Shown here piece after piece: positions 1 to 7,242 of a DNA stretch of 64,000 bases (position 1 is its first letter; the number at the start of each line of letters is the position of its first letter). Both the position numbers and the translations under genes were made by a program. This stretch comes from Microseira sp041929235. GTDB taxonomy: Bacteria; Cyanobacteriota; Cyanobacteriia; Cyanobacteriales; Aerosakkonemataceae. The stretch is from contig NZ_JBHFNP010000361.1 in NCBI RefSeq assembly GCF_041929235.1, forward strand, positions 1-64,000, written 5' to 3'. The notes beneath the pieces were generated by a model. It did not search any database, had not been told where the DNA came from, and worked only from the letters and a program-made list of their open reading frames with translations.

Positions 1-57
1 GAAAGCATCCAAGTTCGTCGCTTTGTCCGGTATATACTAGGCGAAGATATTGAGTAA
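1..57 (+). CDS. C-terminal end of an unidentified gene (partial)
   Basis: The window opens in a reading frame that encodes ESIQVRRFVRYILGEDIE and stops at TAA (55-57). Eighteen residues are too few to assign a family. The frame is inferred only because it is open from base 1 and ends just before a repeat element; the upstream part lies outside the window. Confidence 0.3.
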   Translation, partial: ESIQVRRFVRYILGEDIE

Positions 58-62
58 TTACT

Positions 63-173
63 GTAGGGTGCGTTAGGCGCGGCATTTAATGTTGCTACTT
101 TGGCAAAAAATGAAAATCCGCGCCGTAACGCACCAACCTACATGGTGCGTTACACTTCGTTAACGCACCCTAC
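63..173. repeat. Dispersed palindromic repeat with GTAGGGTGCGTTA ends (copy 1)
   Basis: The left end reads GTAGGGTGCGTTAGGCGC and the right end reads CGTTAACGCACCCTAC, so the ends are inverted complements. An internal GTAACGCACC...GGTGCGTTAC pair adds a second hairpin. A second copy with the same ends lies at 48147-48256 with a different central part. It has no coding capacity. The layout fits a small non-autonomous element, but no transposase partner is identified here. Confidence 0.75.
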
Positions 174-211
174 TTAATAAAATAGTAAAATAGCAGCCGC
201 AAGTTAAACCA

Positions 212-610
212 ATGATACTCTACCGTCCAGTCGGATTAAAAGAACTCGAATTAATCGCTCAATCCGACTTTAAAGCATTTCCCCCTCGACTTCCCGAACA
301 GCCCATTTTTTATCCAGTCCTCAATTTTGAATATGCCGAGCAGATAGCAAGAAACTGGAATACAAAAAGCAATAGTTTTGCTGGCTTCGTGACTAAGTTT
401 GAAGTCGAATCCGACTACGCCAACAAATTTGAAGTTCAAACCGTTGGTAGCCGAATTCATCAGGAATTGTGGATACCTGCTGAAGAATTGGCAGAATTTA
501 ACCGTCACATCATTGGTAGAATTACAGTTGAAGCAGCTTACTACGGCGAGAATTTTCACGGGGAGATAGACCCAGAAACAAATTTACCGACAACCATCAA
601 ACTAGCATAA
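212..610 (+). CDS. Conserved hypothetical protein, ADP-ribosylation/crystallin J1-type annotation
   Basis: The 132-residue soluble protein has no signal peptide or membrane segment. It contains the run KAFPPRLPEQPIFYPVLN near residues 21-38 and a C-terminal acidic segment. From memory, short cyanobacterial and proteobacterial proteins with this N-terminus are often labelled ADP-ribosylation/crystallin J1, but no catalytic residues can be pointed to, so the function is unknown. The ATG is the first in frame. It is followed 42 bases downstream by a 50-codon gene preceded by GGAGGT, so the two may be co-transcribed. Confidence 0.7.
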   Translation: MILYRPVGLKELELIAQSDFKAFPPRLPEQPIFYPVLNFEYAEQIARNWNTKSNSFAGFVTKFEVESDYANKFEVQTVGSRIHQELWIPAEELAEFNRHIIGRITVEAAYYGENFHGEIDPETNLPTTIKLA

Positions 611-652
611 AGCTTTTCCCACGGAAACGCCAATCAATTTGGAGGTAATGTT

Positions 653-805
653 ATGAGCGAACTGAAAGAAGTTTATCAAGCGATCGCGCAAGCAGTCCAA
701 CAGCAACTTGCCCAAGAATATCCCGCTGAAAAAACCTACGTATCGCCCCAAGAAATAGCAAAAAAAATCCAAACAAAAAACCAGCAAAAGCCGGATAAAA
801 CATAA
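653..805 (+). CDS. Small hypothetical protein (50 aa), paralogue of the gene at 51843-51995
   Basis: A perfect Shine-Dalgarno GGAGGT (642-647) precedes this ATG, and 50 codons follow: MSELKEVYQAIAQ... ending QQKPDKT. It is Gln/Lys-rich, hydrophilic, probably helical, with no recognised domain. The same protein with about six differences is encoded on the minus strand at 51843-51995, where it precedes the KptA/AAA/ThiF cluster. Homology between the two loci starts at the start codon and continues past the stop into the following leader and gene, so this is a translocated or duplicated block. Function is unknown; the retained ribosome site argues that it is still translated. Confidence 0.6.
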   Translation: MSELKEVYQAIAQAVQQQLAQEYPAEKTYVSPQEIAKKIQTKNQQKPDKT

Positions 806-842
806 AATAACTCTGGCAAAAATAACTGGGTCAGGCAGGATG

Positions 843-880
843 CCCACCCCACAAAAATAGAAAATTTCTTGTGGGGTGGG
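843..880. repeat. Hairpin repeat between the small gene and the truncated gene
   Basis: CCCACCCCACAA (843-854) is the inverted complement of TTGTGGGGTGGG (869-880), a perfect 12-bp stem with a 14-base loop. The same structure lies between the paralogous genes at 51.7-51.8 kb, where part of it is tandemly doubled. It may act as a transcript-processing or attenuating hairpin, or be an inserted repeat. Confidence 0.7.
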
Positions 881-952
881 CGTCCCGCCCGCCCTTCAAA
901 CGATCTGAACAGAACTTTTGCCAGAGGTCTAAAAATTAAGGAGGTGAACGCC

Positions 953-1008
953 ATGATCGACATGCAAACCGCTTACAAATTAGCCGCAACAGCCGTGCGC
1001 CAACGGTT
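953..1008 (+). pseudogene. Truncated 5' end of the 283-aa amidotransferase-like gene
   Basis: After a strong ribosome site (GGAGGTGAACGCC) an ATG opens MIDMQTAYKLAATAVRQR, matching residues 1-18 of the protein encoded at 50802-51653 with one substitution. At about position 1008 the match stops and the sequence switches to an IS701-type transposase remnant on the other strand. The remaining open frame (to 1315) is a chance chimera. The gene is therefore broken, most simply by an insertion-sequence-mediated deletion. Confidence 0.8.
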
Positions 1009-1299
1009 CTGTCCAACCTTCTGTTCATCAGGCAACCAGACACCATGGTTACTTCTAATAGCTACAATAAAATTCAGTTTTAATTCTTCTAAGCATCCTA
1101 AAAAAGTCGTTTCACTTTCTCCGGACAAACTATCTGCTAGTATCAATTCTATTTCAAATCCCATTTGCTCAGATATCATCCCTATATGCAGATGTTTAAA
1201 AGCCTCAAAACTTCTGACATCTGAAAACAGATTTCAGATGTCAGCGCCATATACATCTACAAAATTGAGGGTTGGTCGAGCTGGACGTGGCTTATCCAT
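1009..1299 (-). pseudogene. IS701-family-type transposase remnant, internally deleted
   Basis: On the minus strand the frame begins MDKPRPARPTLNFVD, hits an in-frame TGA after about 21 residues, then continues NLFSDVRSFEAFKHLHIGM and jumps to LADSLSGES...LKLNFIVAIRSNHGVWLP. The first part resembles the N-terminus of IS701-type DDE transposases, and the last part resembles their central DDE region (D of LADSLYG). About 150 residues expected between them are missing, as is the C-terminus. It is thus a doubly decayed, non-functional copy. Family assignment is from remembered sequence patterns. Confidence 0.75.
1214..1244. repeat. Perfect 13-bp inverted repeat inside the transposase remnant
   Basis: CTGACATCTGAAA (1214-1226), five bases, then TTTCAGATGTCAG (1232-1244). 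The in-frame stop of the remnant lies in this palindrome. Confidence 0.7.
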
Positions 1300-1326
1300 A
1301 AGCTGTTTTCCCTAATTATACTCTCA

Positions 1327-1443
1327 TCAGAGTGACAGAAGAGCGATAATTACGCCCAACGTGGCTCCAATTCCTGGAATTGCATCAAGCACACCAACAA
1401 CAATCGCTAGAACCAGAGAAAACTTGACCCCTAACAAAGAGAA
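1327..1443 (-). pseudogene. Fragment of an AI-2E-family transporter gene
   Basis: A minus-strand frame bounded by stops reads FSLLGVKFSLVLAIVVGVLD, then AIPGIGATLGVIIALLSL, then TGA (1329-1327). This resembles the conserved membrane core of AI-2E/PerM-type transporters (a hydrophobic helix followed by D-x-I-P-x-I-G). It is only about 38 codons long, with no start codon and neither the N- nor the C-terminal helices, so it is a leftover fragment. It sits between the IS701-type remnant and the DUF309 gene. Confidence 0.65.
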
Positions 1444-1448
1444 CTAAT

Positions 1449-1871
1449 TTAACCCGGCATTACTTTCAGTATTTTTGGCATTGGCAAATCTCCATCGCTG
1501 CCCCTATAAGTGCCATTTTTTTGGAAATATTCGACAAATTCACCGATATTTTCGGATCCACTTTGTTGTAAAGCTATTAATAAATCGCTACTTTGTACAA
1601 TTAATTCTTCTACATTTATATCAGCATAAATTGGCTGGTAATACCGCAATCGATTAATACCTTCTCCTAATAAAATTGCGGATCCCCGCCAGTTTTTGTT
1701 ACCTAAATGATAGAGGGCAACTGCTATTTGCAAGATGCCCTGATAAAAGGTTTTATCTGGCTCTGTAGATTCCATCCACAGAGCCTCAAGTGTATCGTGA
1801 CAGGCGTAGAATTCGCCTTGGTTAAATTGTTCTACGCCTTCGGAGAATTGTTGCGGCACGGTTTCGCTCAT
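1449..1871 (-). CDS. DUF309 domain-containing protein
   Basis: The 140-residue protein has the DUF309 pattern: FNQGEFYACHDTLEALWM near residues 16-33 (H and E of the conserved CHDxLEALW), then GILQIAVALYHLGNKNWRGS around residues 45-64, and a tail with YFQKNGTY. DUF309 proteins are small helical proteins of unknown biochemical role that are common in cyanobacteria. ATG at 1871 is the only good start. The upstream spacer consists of tandem heptamers, and ftrC lies upstream on the same strand. Confidence 0.85.
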   Translation of the reverse strand: MSETVPQQFSEGVEQFNQGEFYACHDTLEALWMESTEPDKTFYQGILQIAVALYHLGNKNWRGSAILLGEGINRLRYYQPIYADINVEELIVQSSDLLIALQQSGSENIGEFVEYFQKNGTYRGSDGDLPMPKILKVMPG

Positions 1872-1878
1872 AATGAAA

Positions 1879-1961
1879 ATTTCAGATTTCAGATTTCAGA
1901 TTTCAGATTTAACATTGGCTCAATTTATTCAATCCAAAATCTAAAATCTAAAATCTAAAAT
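1879..1961. repeat. Two tandem heptamer blocks
   Basis: TTTCAGA is repeated four times (about 1879-1910), and about 25 bases later TCTAAAA is repeated three times (about 1935-1961). These are short tandem repeats of the kind long known in filamentous cyanobacterial intergenic DNA. They fill the gap between ftrC and the DUF309 gene. Confidence 0.85.
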
Positions 1962-1971
1962 TATGTCAAGG

Positions 1972-2340
1972 TTATCCCATGTTGCCTCTTACTTCTTTGA
2001 TTGTTGCGATGCTAATTTCCTGGATTTCACCAGCGAAGTCGTTGTCTGGAGTGAGGAATAACATGCAGTGACATTCTTTGCGTTCGCGCATGGGAACGCA
2101 AGGACAGTTCCAGAAGGCGGCTTTGACTTCGGCTTCTTTGTCTTCGTAGTGACGACAGGGACAAAGGGGTGACCCAAGTTCGTCTTTGTGCTTCGCCAGT
2201 CCTTCAATTACCACCGCTGTGACGGCGGGGTCAACGCAGAAATATGTTCCGGTACTTTTGGCGTACTGTTCGGAGAATTTCCGCATTGCTTCTAGGTTTT
2301 TGTCCGTTGATACGTTGCTTTCGGTTTCGGCAGTGTTCAT
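1972..2340 (-). CDS. ftrC: Ferredoxin-thioredoxin reductase catalytic chain
   Basis: FtrC is the catalytic subunit of the enzyme that passes electrons from photosystem-reduced ferredoxin to thioredoxin, switching carbon metabolism with light. Length (122 aa) and the cysteine pattern match the family: C35, then C60-P-C62-R-H, C79-P-C81 and C90-H-C92. The last six correspond to the four [4Fe-4S] ligands plus the redox-active disulfide pair (C62/C92 by alignment with known FtrC). The ATG at 2340 is well supported. No ftrV gene is visible nearby, which is normal for cyanobacteria. Confidence 0.97.
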   Translation of the reverse strand: MNTAETESNVSTDKNLEAMRKFSEQYAKSTGTYFCVDPAVTAVVIEGLAKHKDELGSPLCPCRHYEDKEAEVKAAFWNCPCVPMRERKECHCMLFLTPDNDFAGEIQEISIATIKEVRGNMG

Positions 2341-2712
2341 GGCGATCGCTTTCTCTCTCGATATCTTGAATTTTATCGTAGTACTTTTGGTTTATCTAGA
2401 CCGGCCTATAGTTCGTAGGTTTAGTTACTGTTAAATAACACTTACATATTTGATTAAATTTACTAATTAAATTTCCCTGATTTTTTGTTGGTTTATGGGG
2501 GTCTACTTAGTGTATTGTGTCACACTCATAATTTTTTGGTCTTTAGCTATACTCTTGAAGCCTTTGCAGGCAAAGGTCTCTAAATATATCTGGTTAAAAA
2601 AATATTTTTTCCTACTATACCATATTCTCGGTTTTATGTAAATATGATTATAGATATTGAGTCACCAATCTACTTGCTTCAGTTTTTTTTGGTGTTTGCA
2701 CAGTTGTATTTT
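2341..2712. other. Intergenic region between ftrC and a glycosyltransferase
   Basis: About 370 AT-rich bases separate two divergent genes and should hold both promoters. No repeat family, RNA structure or convincing open frame was identified, except that an open frame in phase with the glycosyltransferase extends back to 2644. Confidence 0.5.
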
Positions 2713-4023
2713 ATGGTAAAGAACAAAGAAAACGCTCTGGGTCTGCGCGCGCTACTCCTTGCGAATGATTGCAATCCTGACTGGCCTTCTATACCAGCCT
2801 GGACTTACAAGTTTGCCCGCACCATCGCTAATTACATTGATGTTGTGGTTGTTACGCAAATTCGGAATAAGCCAAACATCGACCGAGACGGAATGGGCAA
2901 GGCCAGAGTCGTTTATCTAGATACAGAAAAGATCGCTGCCCCCCTTTACAAGCTAGCGGAAGCGATGAGTGGTGGTGCGAACATGGGCATGACAATTAAA
3001 ACGGCGATGGGTTATCCCAGCTATCTAGCCTTCGAGTGGGCGGCCTGGAAACACTTTCGCCAAGATTTGCGAAATGGGCAATTCGATGTCGTTCACCGGG
3101 TCAGCCCACTGTCACCAACGATACCGAGTCCGATAGCAAGCTGGAGCAGGGTTCCTTTCTTGATCGGGCCGATTAACGGCGGTCTGCCTTGGCCTGAAGA
3201 GTTCAAAGCTGAGATCGATCGCGGGCGGGAATGGCTGAGATACTTCCGCAAAGCTTACAAATTGATGCCTTACTATCAGTCCACGTATAAATGTTCGGCT
3301 GCTATTCTTGCGGGTTTCGATCACAGCATCGCCGAATTGCCGACTGTGGCGAAATTGAAGACAATCAACTTTCCCGACCCCGGCCTCGATCCAGATCTGT
3401 TTACCCTGACTTCCAGACCCAAGCAGGAGCAGATGACCATCCTGTTTGTCGGGCGGCTAGTTCCCTACAAATTGCCAGAAGTCGTTATTCGCGCTTTCGC
3501 TGGCAGCTCAATTCTGCGGCAACACAGACTTCTCATCGTTGGCTCTGGACCTGCGCGTCCAAGACTTGAGCAGATGATTGAAGCGCAAGGTCTGGGGAGG
3601 TGCGTTGAGTTACTGGGTCAAAAAACCCAAGCCGAGGTCGGAGTACTGATGCGCCAAGCTGATATCTTTGCCTTTCCTTCTATTTGTGAATTGGGCGCTG
3701 GGGTGGTTGTTGAAGCAATGGCCTGCGGCATGGCTTGCGTTGTGGTTGACTACGGCGGACCTGCGACGCTGGTGCAGCCAGATCGGGGGGTTAAAATCCC
3801 TATGGCAGACTTGAACCATCTTGTGTTGCGTTTTACAGAAGAACTAGAACACCTCGTCAAAGATCCCGACCGCGTTGCACACTTAGGACGCGCAGCACAC
3901 CACCACGCCATAACCTACTATTCATGGGATGCCAAGGCTCGCAAGACTTTAGAAATCTACAATTGGGTCACTGGTCGCCAGCAGGTCAAACCTGATTTCT
4001 GGGACCAGCCTCATCTCTCTTAG
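2713..4023 (+). CDS. Glycosyltransferase family 4 (GT-B fold)
   Basis: The protein has a GT-B C-terminal domain: ILFVGRLVPYKLPEVVIRAF (nucleotide-sugar domain start), VGSGPARPRLEQMI, LMRQADIFAFPS, and the E-x7-E-type motif ELGAGVVVEAMACGMACVV. It would transfer a sugar from a nucleotide sugar onto a glycan or lipid in the cytoplasm. The open frame extends to 2644, but homologous proteins, as I recall them, begin a few residues before ALLLANDCNPDWPS, so ATG 2713 is preferred; neither start has a clear ribosome site. It stands alone on the plus strand; its stop codon lies in the left end of a dispersed repeat. Confidence 0.85.
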   Translation: MVKNKENALGLRALLLANDCNPDWPSIPAWTYKFARTIANYIDVVVVTQIRNKPNIDRDGMGKARVVYLDTEKIAAPLYKLAEAMSGGANMGMTIKTAMGYPSYLAFEWAAWKHFRQDLRNGQFDVVHRVSPLSPTIPSPIASWSRVPFLIGPINGGLPWPEEFKAEIDRGREWLRYFRKAYKLMPYYQSTYKCSAAILAGFDHSIAELPTVAKLKTINFPDPGLDPDLFTLTSRPKQEQMTILFVGRLVPYKLPEVVIRAFAGSSILRQHRLLIVGSGPARPRLEQMIEAQGLGRCVELLGQKTQAEVGVLMRQADIFAFPSICELGAGVVVEAMACGMACVVVDYGGPATLVQPDRGVKIPMADLNHLVLRFTEELEHLVKDPDRVAHLGRAAHHHAITYYSWDAKARKTLEIYNWVTGRQQVKPDFWDQPHLS

Positions 4024-4149
4024 GACCCAGGCAAAGAAACAAGGGTGATATGAAAAATCCTTGGTTTGGCAACCAGAGATATGCATACCCGACGCTTCGC
4101 GAACGACGGTCGAAACCGGGTTTCTGGCAATGCCCTTGCATAAGTCCTG
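4021..4149. repeat. Dispersed repeat of the GGACTTACGCA family (copy 1, with nested insertion)
   Basis: The element runs from GGACCCAGGCAAAGAAAC to GCATAAGTCCTG and contains the shared core AACCAGAGAT...ACGGTCGAAACCGGGTTTCTGGCA. It is the same family and the reverse orientation of the element at 43409-43533. About 25 bases in the middle (4081-4106) are absent from that other copy. Confidence 0.75.
4081..4106. repeat. Nested ~26-base small dispersed repeat
   Basis: The segment ATGCATACCCGACGCTTCGC plus GAACGA interrupts the repeat core between AACCAGAGAT and CGGTCGAAACC; the copy at 43.4 kb reads straight through. A related 26-base segment interrupts tnpB at 59035-59060. Size and placement match the very small mobile repeats described from cyanobacteria (SDR class). 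Confidence 0.65.
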
Positions 4150-4179
4150 TCTCTGTGTCAGCCTCAGCGTGAATCCCTC

Positions 4180-4281
4180 AGGACTTACGCAAACACCAAA
4201 GTTTCTTGGAAAAATCGTGGCTTTGTCAGCTAAAGATCTACGCAGAAACCCGGTTTCTAGGATCGTCCTCCGTAAGTCCTA
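4180..4281. repeat. Dispersed repeat of the GGACTTACGCA family (copy 2, diverged)
   Basis: AGGACTTACGC (4180-4190) and CGTAAGTCCT (4271-4280) form inverted ends. The interior shares CAAAGTTTCTT, AAAAATCGTGG and AGAAACCCGGTTTCT with other copies but lacks the ACGGTCGAAACC core. Confidence 0.7.
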
Positions 4282-4354
4282 GAAATATCTCGTGGTTCCA
4301 CTCAGTGGTTGGTAAAACCCGCCCCTACTACCGGACGTGATATTACACCTTAAA

Positions 4355-4429
4355 TTTTCTCTCCTCAGGGGAGAAAGACTCCCCTCTCCTTGCAGGAGAG
4401 GGTTTGGGGGAGAGGTCTTTCTGTCCCAG
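4355..4429. repeat. Double hairpin repeat
   Basis: CCCTCTCC (4382-4389) and GGAGAGGG (4395-4402) form a perfect 8-bp stem. It is preceded by a second hairpin, TTCTC...GGAGAA (about 4357-4376), and followed by GGGGGAGAGGTC. This CTCTCC/GGAGAG repeat is a familiar cyanobacterial intergenic sequence. It may also terminate transcripts between the convergent glycosyltransferase and DUF58 genes, though no long T run follows. Confidence 0.6.
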
Positions 4430-4477
4430 CTTGGGTTGGTAGCCTGTCCAAATGCTTCGCCCTTTGGGTGTATTCCA

Positions 4478-5647
4478 CTAAGTGGCAAACCGCGATAATG
4501 GGGATTGCAATTGCAGTTGCAGCGATCGTTCTGGATCGATCGTGTAGCCAGATCGGTCTTGATGGAAGCTATTTTTATCCTGAGTTAATACTCGTGAAGG
4601 CCAAAGGATATATCGACTCCCGGCGGGAAGAGATTTAAGGGTTTGCGGGGTTTGCGTCAGCCAAATTAAGGGTTGATTGGGTAAATTATTTGCCGTTGCT
4701 TCTTCTGGTGCTTCCACAGATGCCAATGCTTCTAAAACGACGCGGTTACCATGTACTAAACCAGTTCCTGCTGTCCAGAGTTTAGCGTTTAACTGACAGC
4801 GACTGGCGTAGAAGTAAAGCGAAGCGGCGGCGATGACGGCGCTTTCAAAGTCTTCTTTCTGCCAAGCGAATGCACTATCGAGACAGATAATAGGTTCTTG
4901 TCCGCCGGTAAAGACTTCTAATTCGCGCACCCTTAATTCGCCGTAACGGGCGCTGGTTTTCCAATGGACGAGGCGGATGGGGTCGCCCCAACGGTAGGGT
5001 CTGAGCGATCGCGTCAAGTCTTCGGTGGTAGATTTAGAGCGGCGATCGCGGCTTTCATATTGCGGCGTTTCTTGTTGTCCCATTTCATCCATCAGCGGAC
5101 AGCTCGTCAAGGACAATACGGTAGGATAAACGATCGCCGTCGCTGCAACTTGGCGCTGTCGCCGACACCAAAATAAACCTAAAGGCGTTGCAGTTCTTAA
5201 CTGTACTGTATGCCAGCGATATACGCCCCGGCGGGTGGTGGGGTGATGGTAAACCCAGCGGTAACTTTCTTGGGGTGCTATGGTTTCGATGACTTGTTGT
5301 ACCGGCTGACCCAGGATAAAAGGTATCGTATCTTGGACTTGCAGCAGGGTTTTCGGTTGGTTGCTCTGATTTTTGATTTCTAATTCAATGTTGAGGTGGT
5401 CGCCAGCGCTGATGGGTTGGATGGGATACCGTTGGATAGATATGCCTTTGAGCGATCGCGCGGGTAACACTGCCGCCATTATCAACAGCGCAAAACTAAT
5501 CCCGCTGATAACATAAAGCCATCCAGCCATTGTATTGATCGCAGAACCAAAGAAGCTCAGCGCGAACCCTAAAAACACCCAACCGTTGTAAGCGGGGTTC
5601 ACCCAGCGGGTTTCTAACCAGTCTGCCATCCGAGCAACGATTTTCAT
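4478..5647 (-). CDS. DUF58 domain-containing membrane-anchored protein
   Basis: The 389-residue protein starts with two hydrophobic segments (about residues 22-64) and has the DUF58 signature RSLRPYRWGDPIRLVHWKTS followed by LRVRELE around residues 210-240. DUF58 proteins often occur with MoxR ATPases and von Willebrand A proteins, but neither is next to it here. Precise biochemical function is unknown; an envelope-assembly role is inference from family context. ATG 5647 is well placed, and the gene is divergent from pilT. Confidence 0.88.
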   Translation of the reverse strand: MKIVARMADWLETRWVNPAYNGWVFLGFALSFFGSAINTMAGWLYVISGISFALLIMAAVLPARSLKGISIQRYPIQPISAGDHLNIELEIKNQSNQPKTLLQVQDTIPFILGQPVQQVIETIAPQESYRWVYHHPTTRRGVYRWHTVQLRTATPLGLFWCRRQRQVAATAIVYPTVLSLTSCPLMDEMGQQETPQYESRDRRSKSTTEDLTRSLRPYRWGDPIRLVHWKTSARYGELRVRELEVFTGGQEPIICLDSAFAWQKEDFESAVIAAASLYFYASRCQLNAKLWTAGTGLVHGNRVVLEALASVEAPEEATANNLPNQPLIWLTQTPQTLKSLPAGSRYILWPSRVLTQDKNSFHQDRSGYTIDPERSLQLQLQSPLSRFAT

Positions 5648-5868
5648 AGCAGATAATCAGATATAAATCTGTAATTTTTGTAACAAAATTTTTGAATAAA
5701 ATGCAAAAGAAAATGCCACAACCGTGTAAACACTGAATAGAATTTGAATAGAGTTACGACTGGCCTGTGCATTGGTGCTTGAACTTTTTAGTAAGCATTA
5801 CCGTTTTTATAGCTCCTCCAGGCAGGTCTACCAGTTTCAGTTTACATGCTAGCCAAAACAAAAAGACT

Positions 5869-7092
5869 ATGAACGGTTCAACAACACCTCGCACCCGGTT
5901 TAACGAATCTGAGCCACCACCAGTACCGCCTGCTCAAGCACAGCCACAACCACCCCGCCAGCGCCAGATGGTTCCATCTATTGAACGGATGGTGAGACAC
6001 GCAGCTAGTCAGCAAGCTTCTGACATTCACATCCGGGTGGGAGAAGTGCCTAGATATCGGATACGCGGTCAGATGATGCCGCTGGGAAATCACGATAAAG
6101 TGACGCCAGAGTTGTTTGAACAGTATCTAGCTGAAATTTTGACGCCTAAGCAAAGACAAACCTTTGCCGACACCCACGAACTGGATACGGCGATTTACTA
6201 CCCCGGTTTGGTGCGCTGTCGGGTGAATTGTTTTGAAGCGCTGTTGGGTGGCGCGCTGGTGCTGCGGTTAATCCCGTTGGATGTGCCTTCGATTGATAGC
6301 TTGGGATTGCCGTTGGTGATGAAGGATATCGTACAGCGCCCCCAGGGACTGATTCTGGTAACGGGACCGACGGGTTCGGGGAAATCAACTTCGATTGCGG
6401 CGATGATTCGCTACATGAACGAGACGATGAGTAAACACATCGTTACAATTGAAGACCCGATCGAGTTTGTACACACGTCGCAAAAGTGCCTAATTTCTCA
6501 GCGGGAAGTAGGTTTGCACACCCACGATTTCCACGATGCGCTGCGGGCGGTGTTGCGGGAAGACCCGGATGTGATATTGATTGGGGAAATGCGCGATCGG
6601 ATCACGATTGACACCGCGCTCAAAGCTGCCCAAACAGGTCACTTGGTATTCGGAACCCTGCACACCAACAGCGCCATCAATACCGTTAATCGTTTGCTCA
6701 ACGTCTATAATCCAGATGAACAGCAATCGAAGCGGATCATGATTGCCGAGGCTTTGATAGCAGTCGTTGCCCAAATCTTGCTTCAGACAACCGATGGTCG
6801 GCGCTGTGCGGCGCACGAAATCTTAATCAATACCCCGGCGATGCAAGATTTCCTCGCTAAGGGTAACGATGAAGAAGCTTTCCACTTAATCGAAAACGGT
6901 TCCGATGAGGGAATGCAAGTTCTCAACCAAGCACTGTGCGATTTGGTGCTAATGGGCAAGATTAGCGGCGATGAAGCAGTGAAAGCATCTCCAGATATCG
7001 GTGACTTGCGGCGTCGGGTTCGCAACGAAGGGGTCGATCCGGCGCGCGCCAGTCGCGATTATATTCAGGATACTGGTTACAGACCTAGATAG
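5869..7092 (+). CDS. pilT: Type IV pilus retraction ATPase PilT (PilT/PilT2-like)
   Basis: The protein has all hexameric secretion-ATPase motifs: Walker A GPTGSGKST (residues 166-174), Asp box VTIEDPIEFVH (about 192-202), Walker B DVILIGEMRD (234-243) and His box TGHLVFGTLHTN (257-268). PilT powers pilus retraction for twitching and phototaxis. The N-terminus is Pro/Gln-rich before the conserved core. The frame extends upstream to 5767, but ATG 5869 gives the normal N-terminus. The canonical C-terminal AIRNLIRE retraction motif is not obvious (AMQDFLAKG stands in that region), so it may be the PilT2 paralogue rather than PilT1. Confidence 0.92.
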   Translation: MNGSTTPRTRFNESEPPPVPPAQAQPQPPRQRQMVPSIERMVRHAASQQASDIHIRVGEVPRYRIRGQMMPLGNHDKVTPELFEQYLAEILTPKQRQTFADTHELDTAIYYPGLVRCRVNCFEALLGGALVLRLIPLDVPSIDSLGLPLVMKDIVQRPQGLILVTGPTGSGKSTSIAAMIRYMNETMSKHIVTIEDPIEFVHTSQKCLISQREVGLHTHDFHDALRAVLREDPDVILIGEMRDRITIDTALKAAQTGHLVFGTLHTNSAINTVNRLLNVYNPDEQQSKRIMIAEALIAVVAQILLQTTDGRRCAAHEILINTPAMQDFLAKGNDEEAFHLIENGSDEGMQVLNQALCDLVLMGKISGDEAVKASPDIGDLRRRVRNEGVDPARASRDYIQDTGYRPR

Positions 7093-7114
7093 TCAGTGTC
7101 CTGTATTCTTGACC

Positions 7115-7162
7115 AAATTTAGACCCCATCGGATGCTTGGGCATCGGGTGGGGCTTAAATTT
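7115..7162. terminator. Long imperfect hairpin after pilT
   Basis: AAATTTAGACCCCATCGGATGC and GCATCGGGTGGGGCTTAAATTT form 22-base arms with a few mismatches around a 4-5 base loop. It starts 23 bases after the pilT stop. The symmetrical AAATTT ends give the A/T flanks of a bidirectional terminator, but no extended T tract follows. Confidence 0.5.
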
Positions 7163-7242
7163 GGAGATGATCCCAAATGATGTTAATTTTCGCGCCCCAG
7201 ATTGGGCAATATAGTCGTATATTCATCCATCCCCAATCCCCA

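Noticed and set aside
869..1315. 148-codon open frame on the plus strand
   Set aside because: It joins repeat leader, the first codons of a truncated gene and antisense transposase sequence; no part past 1008 looks like its own protein.
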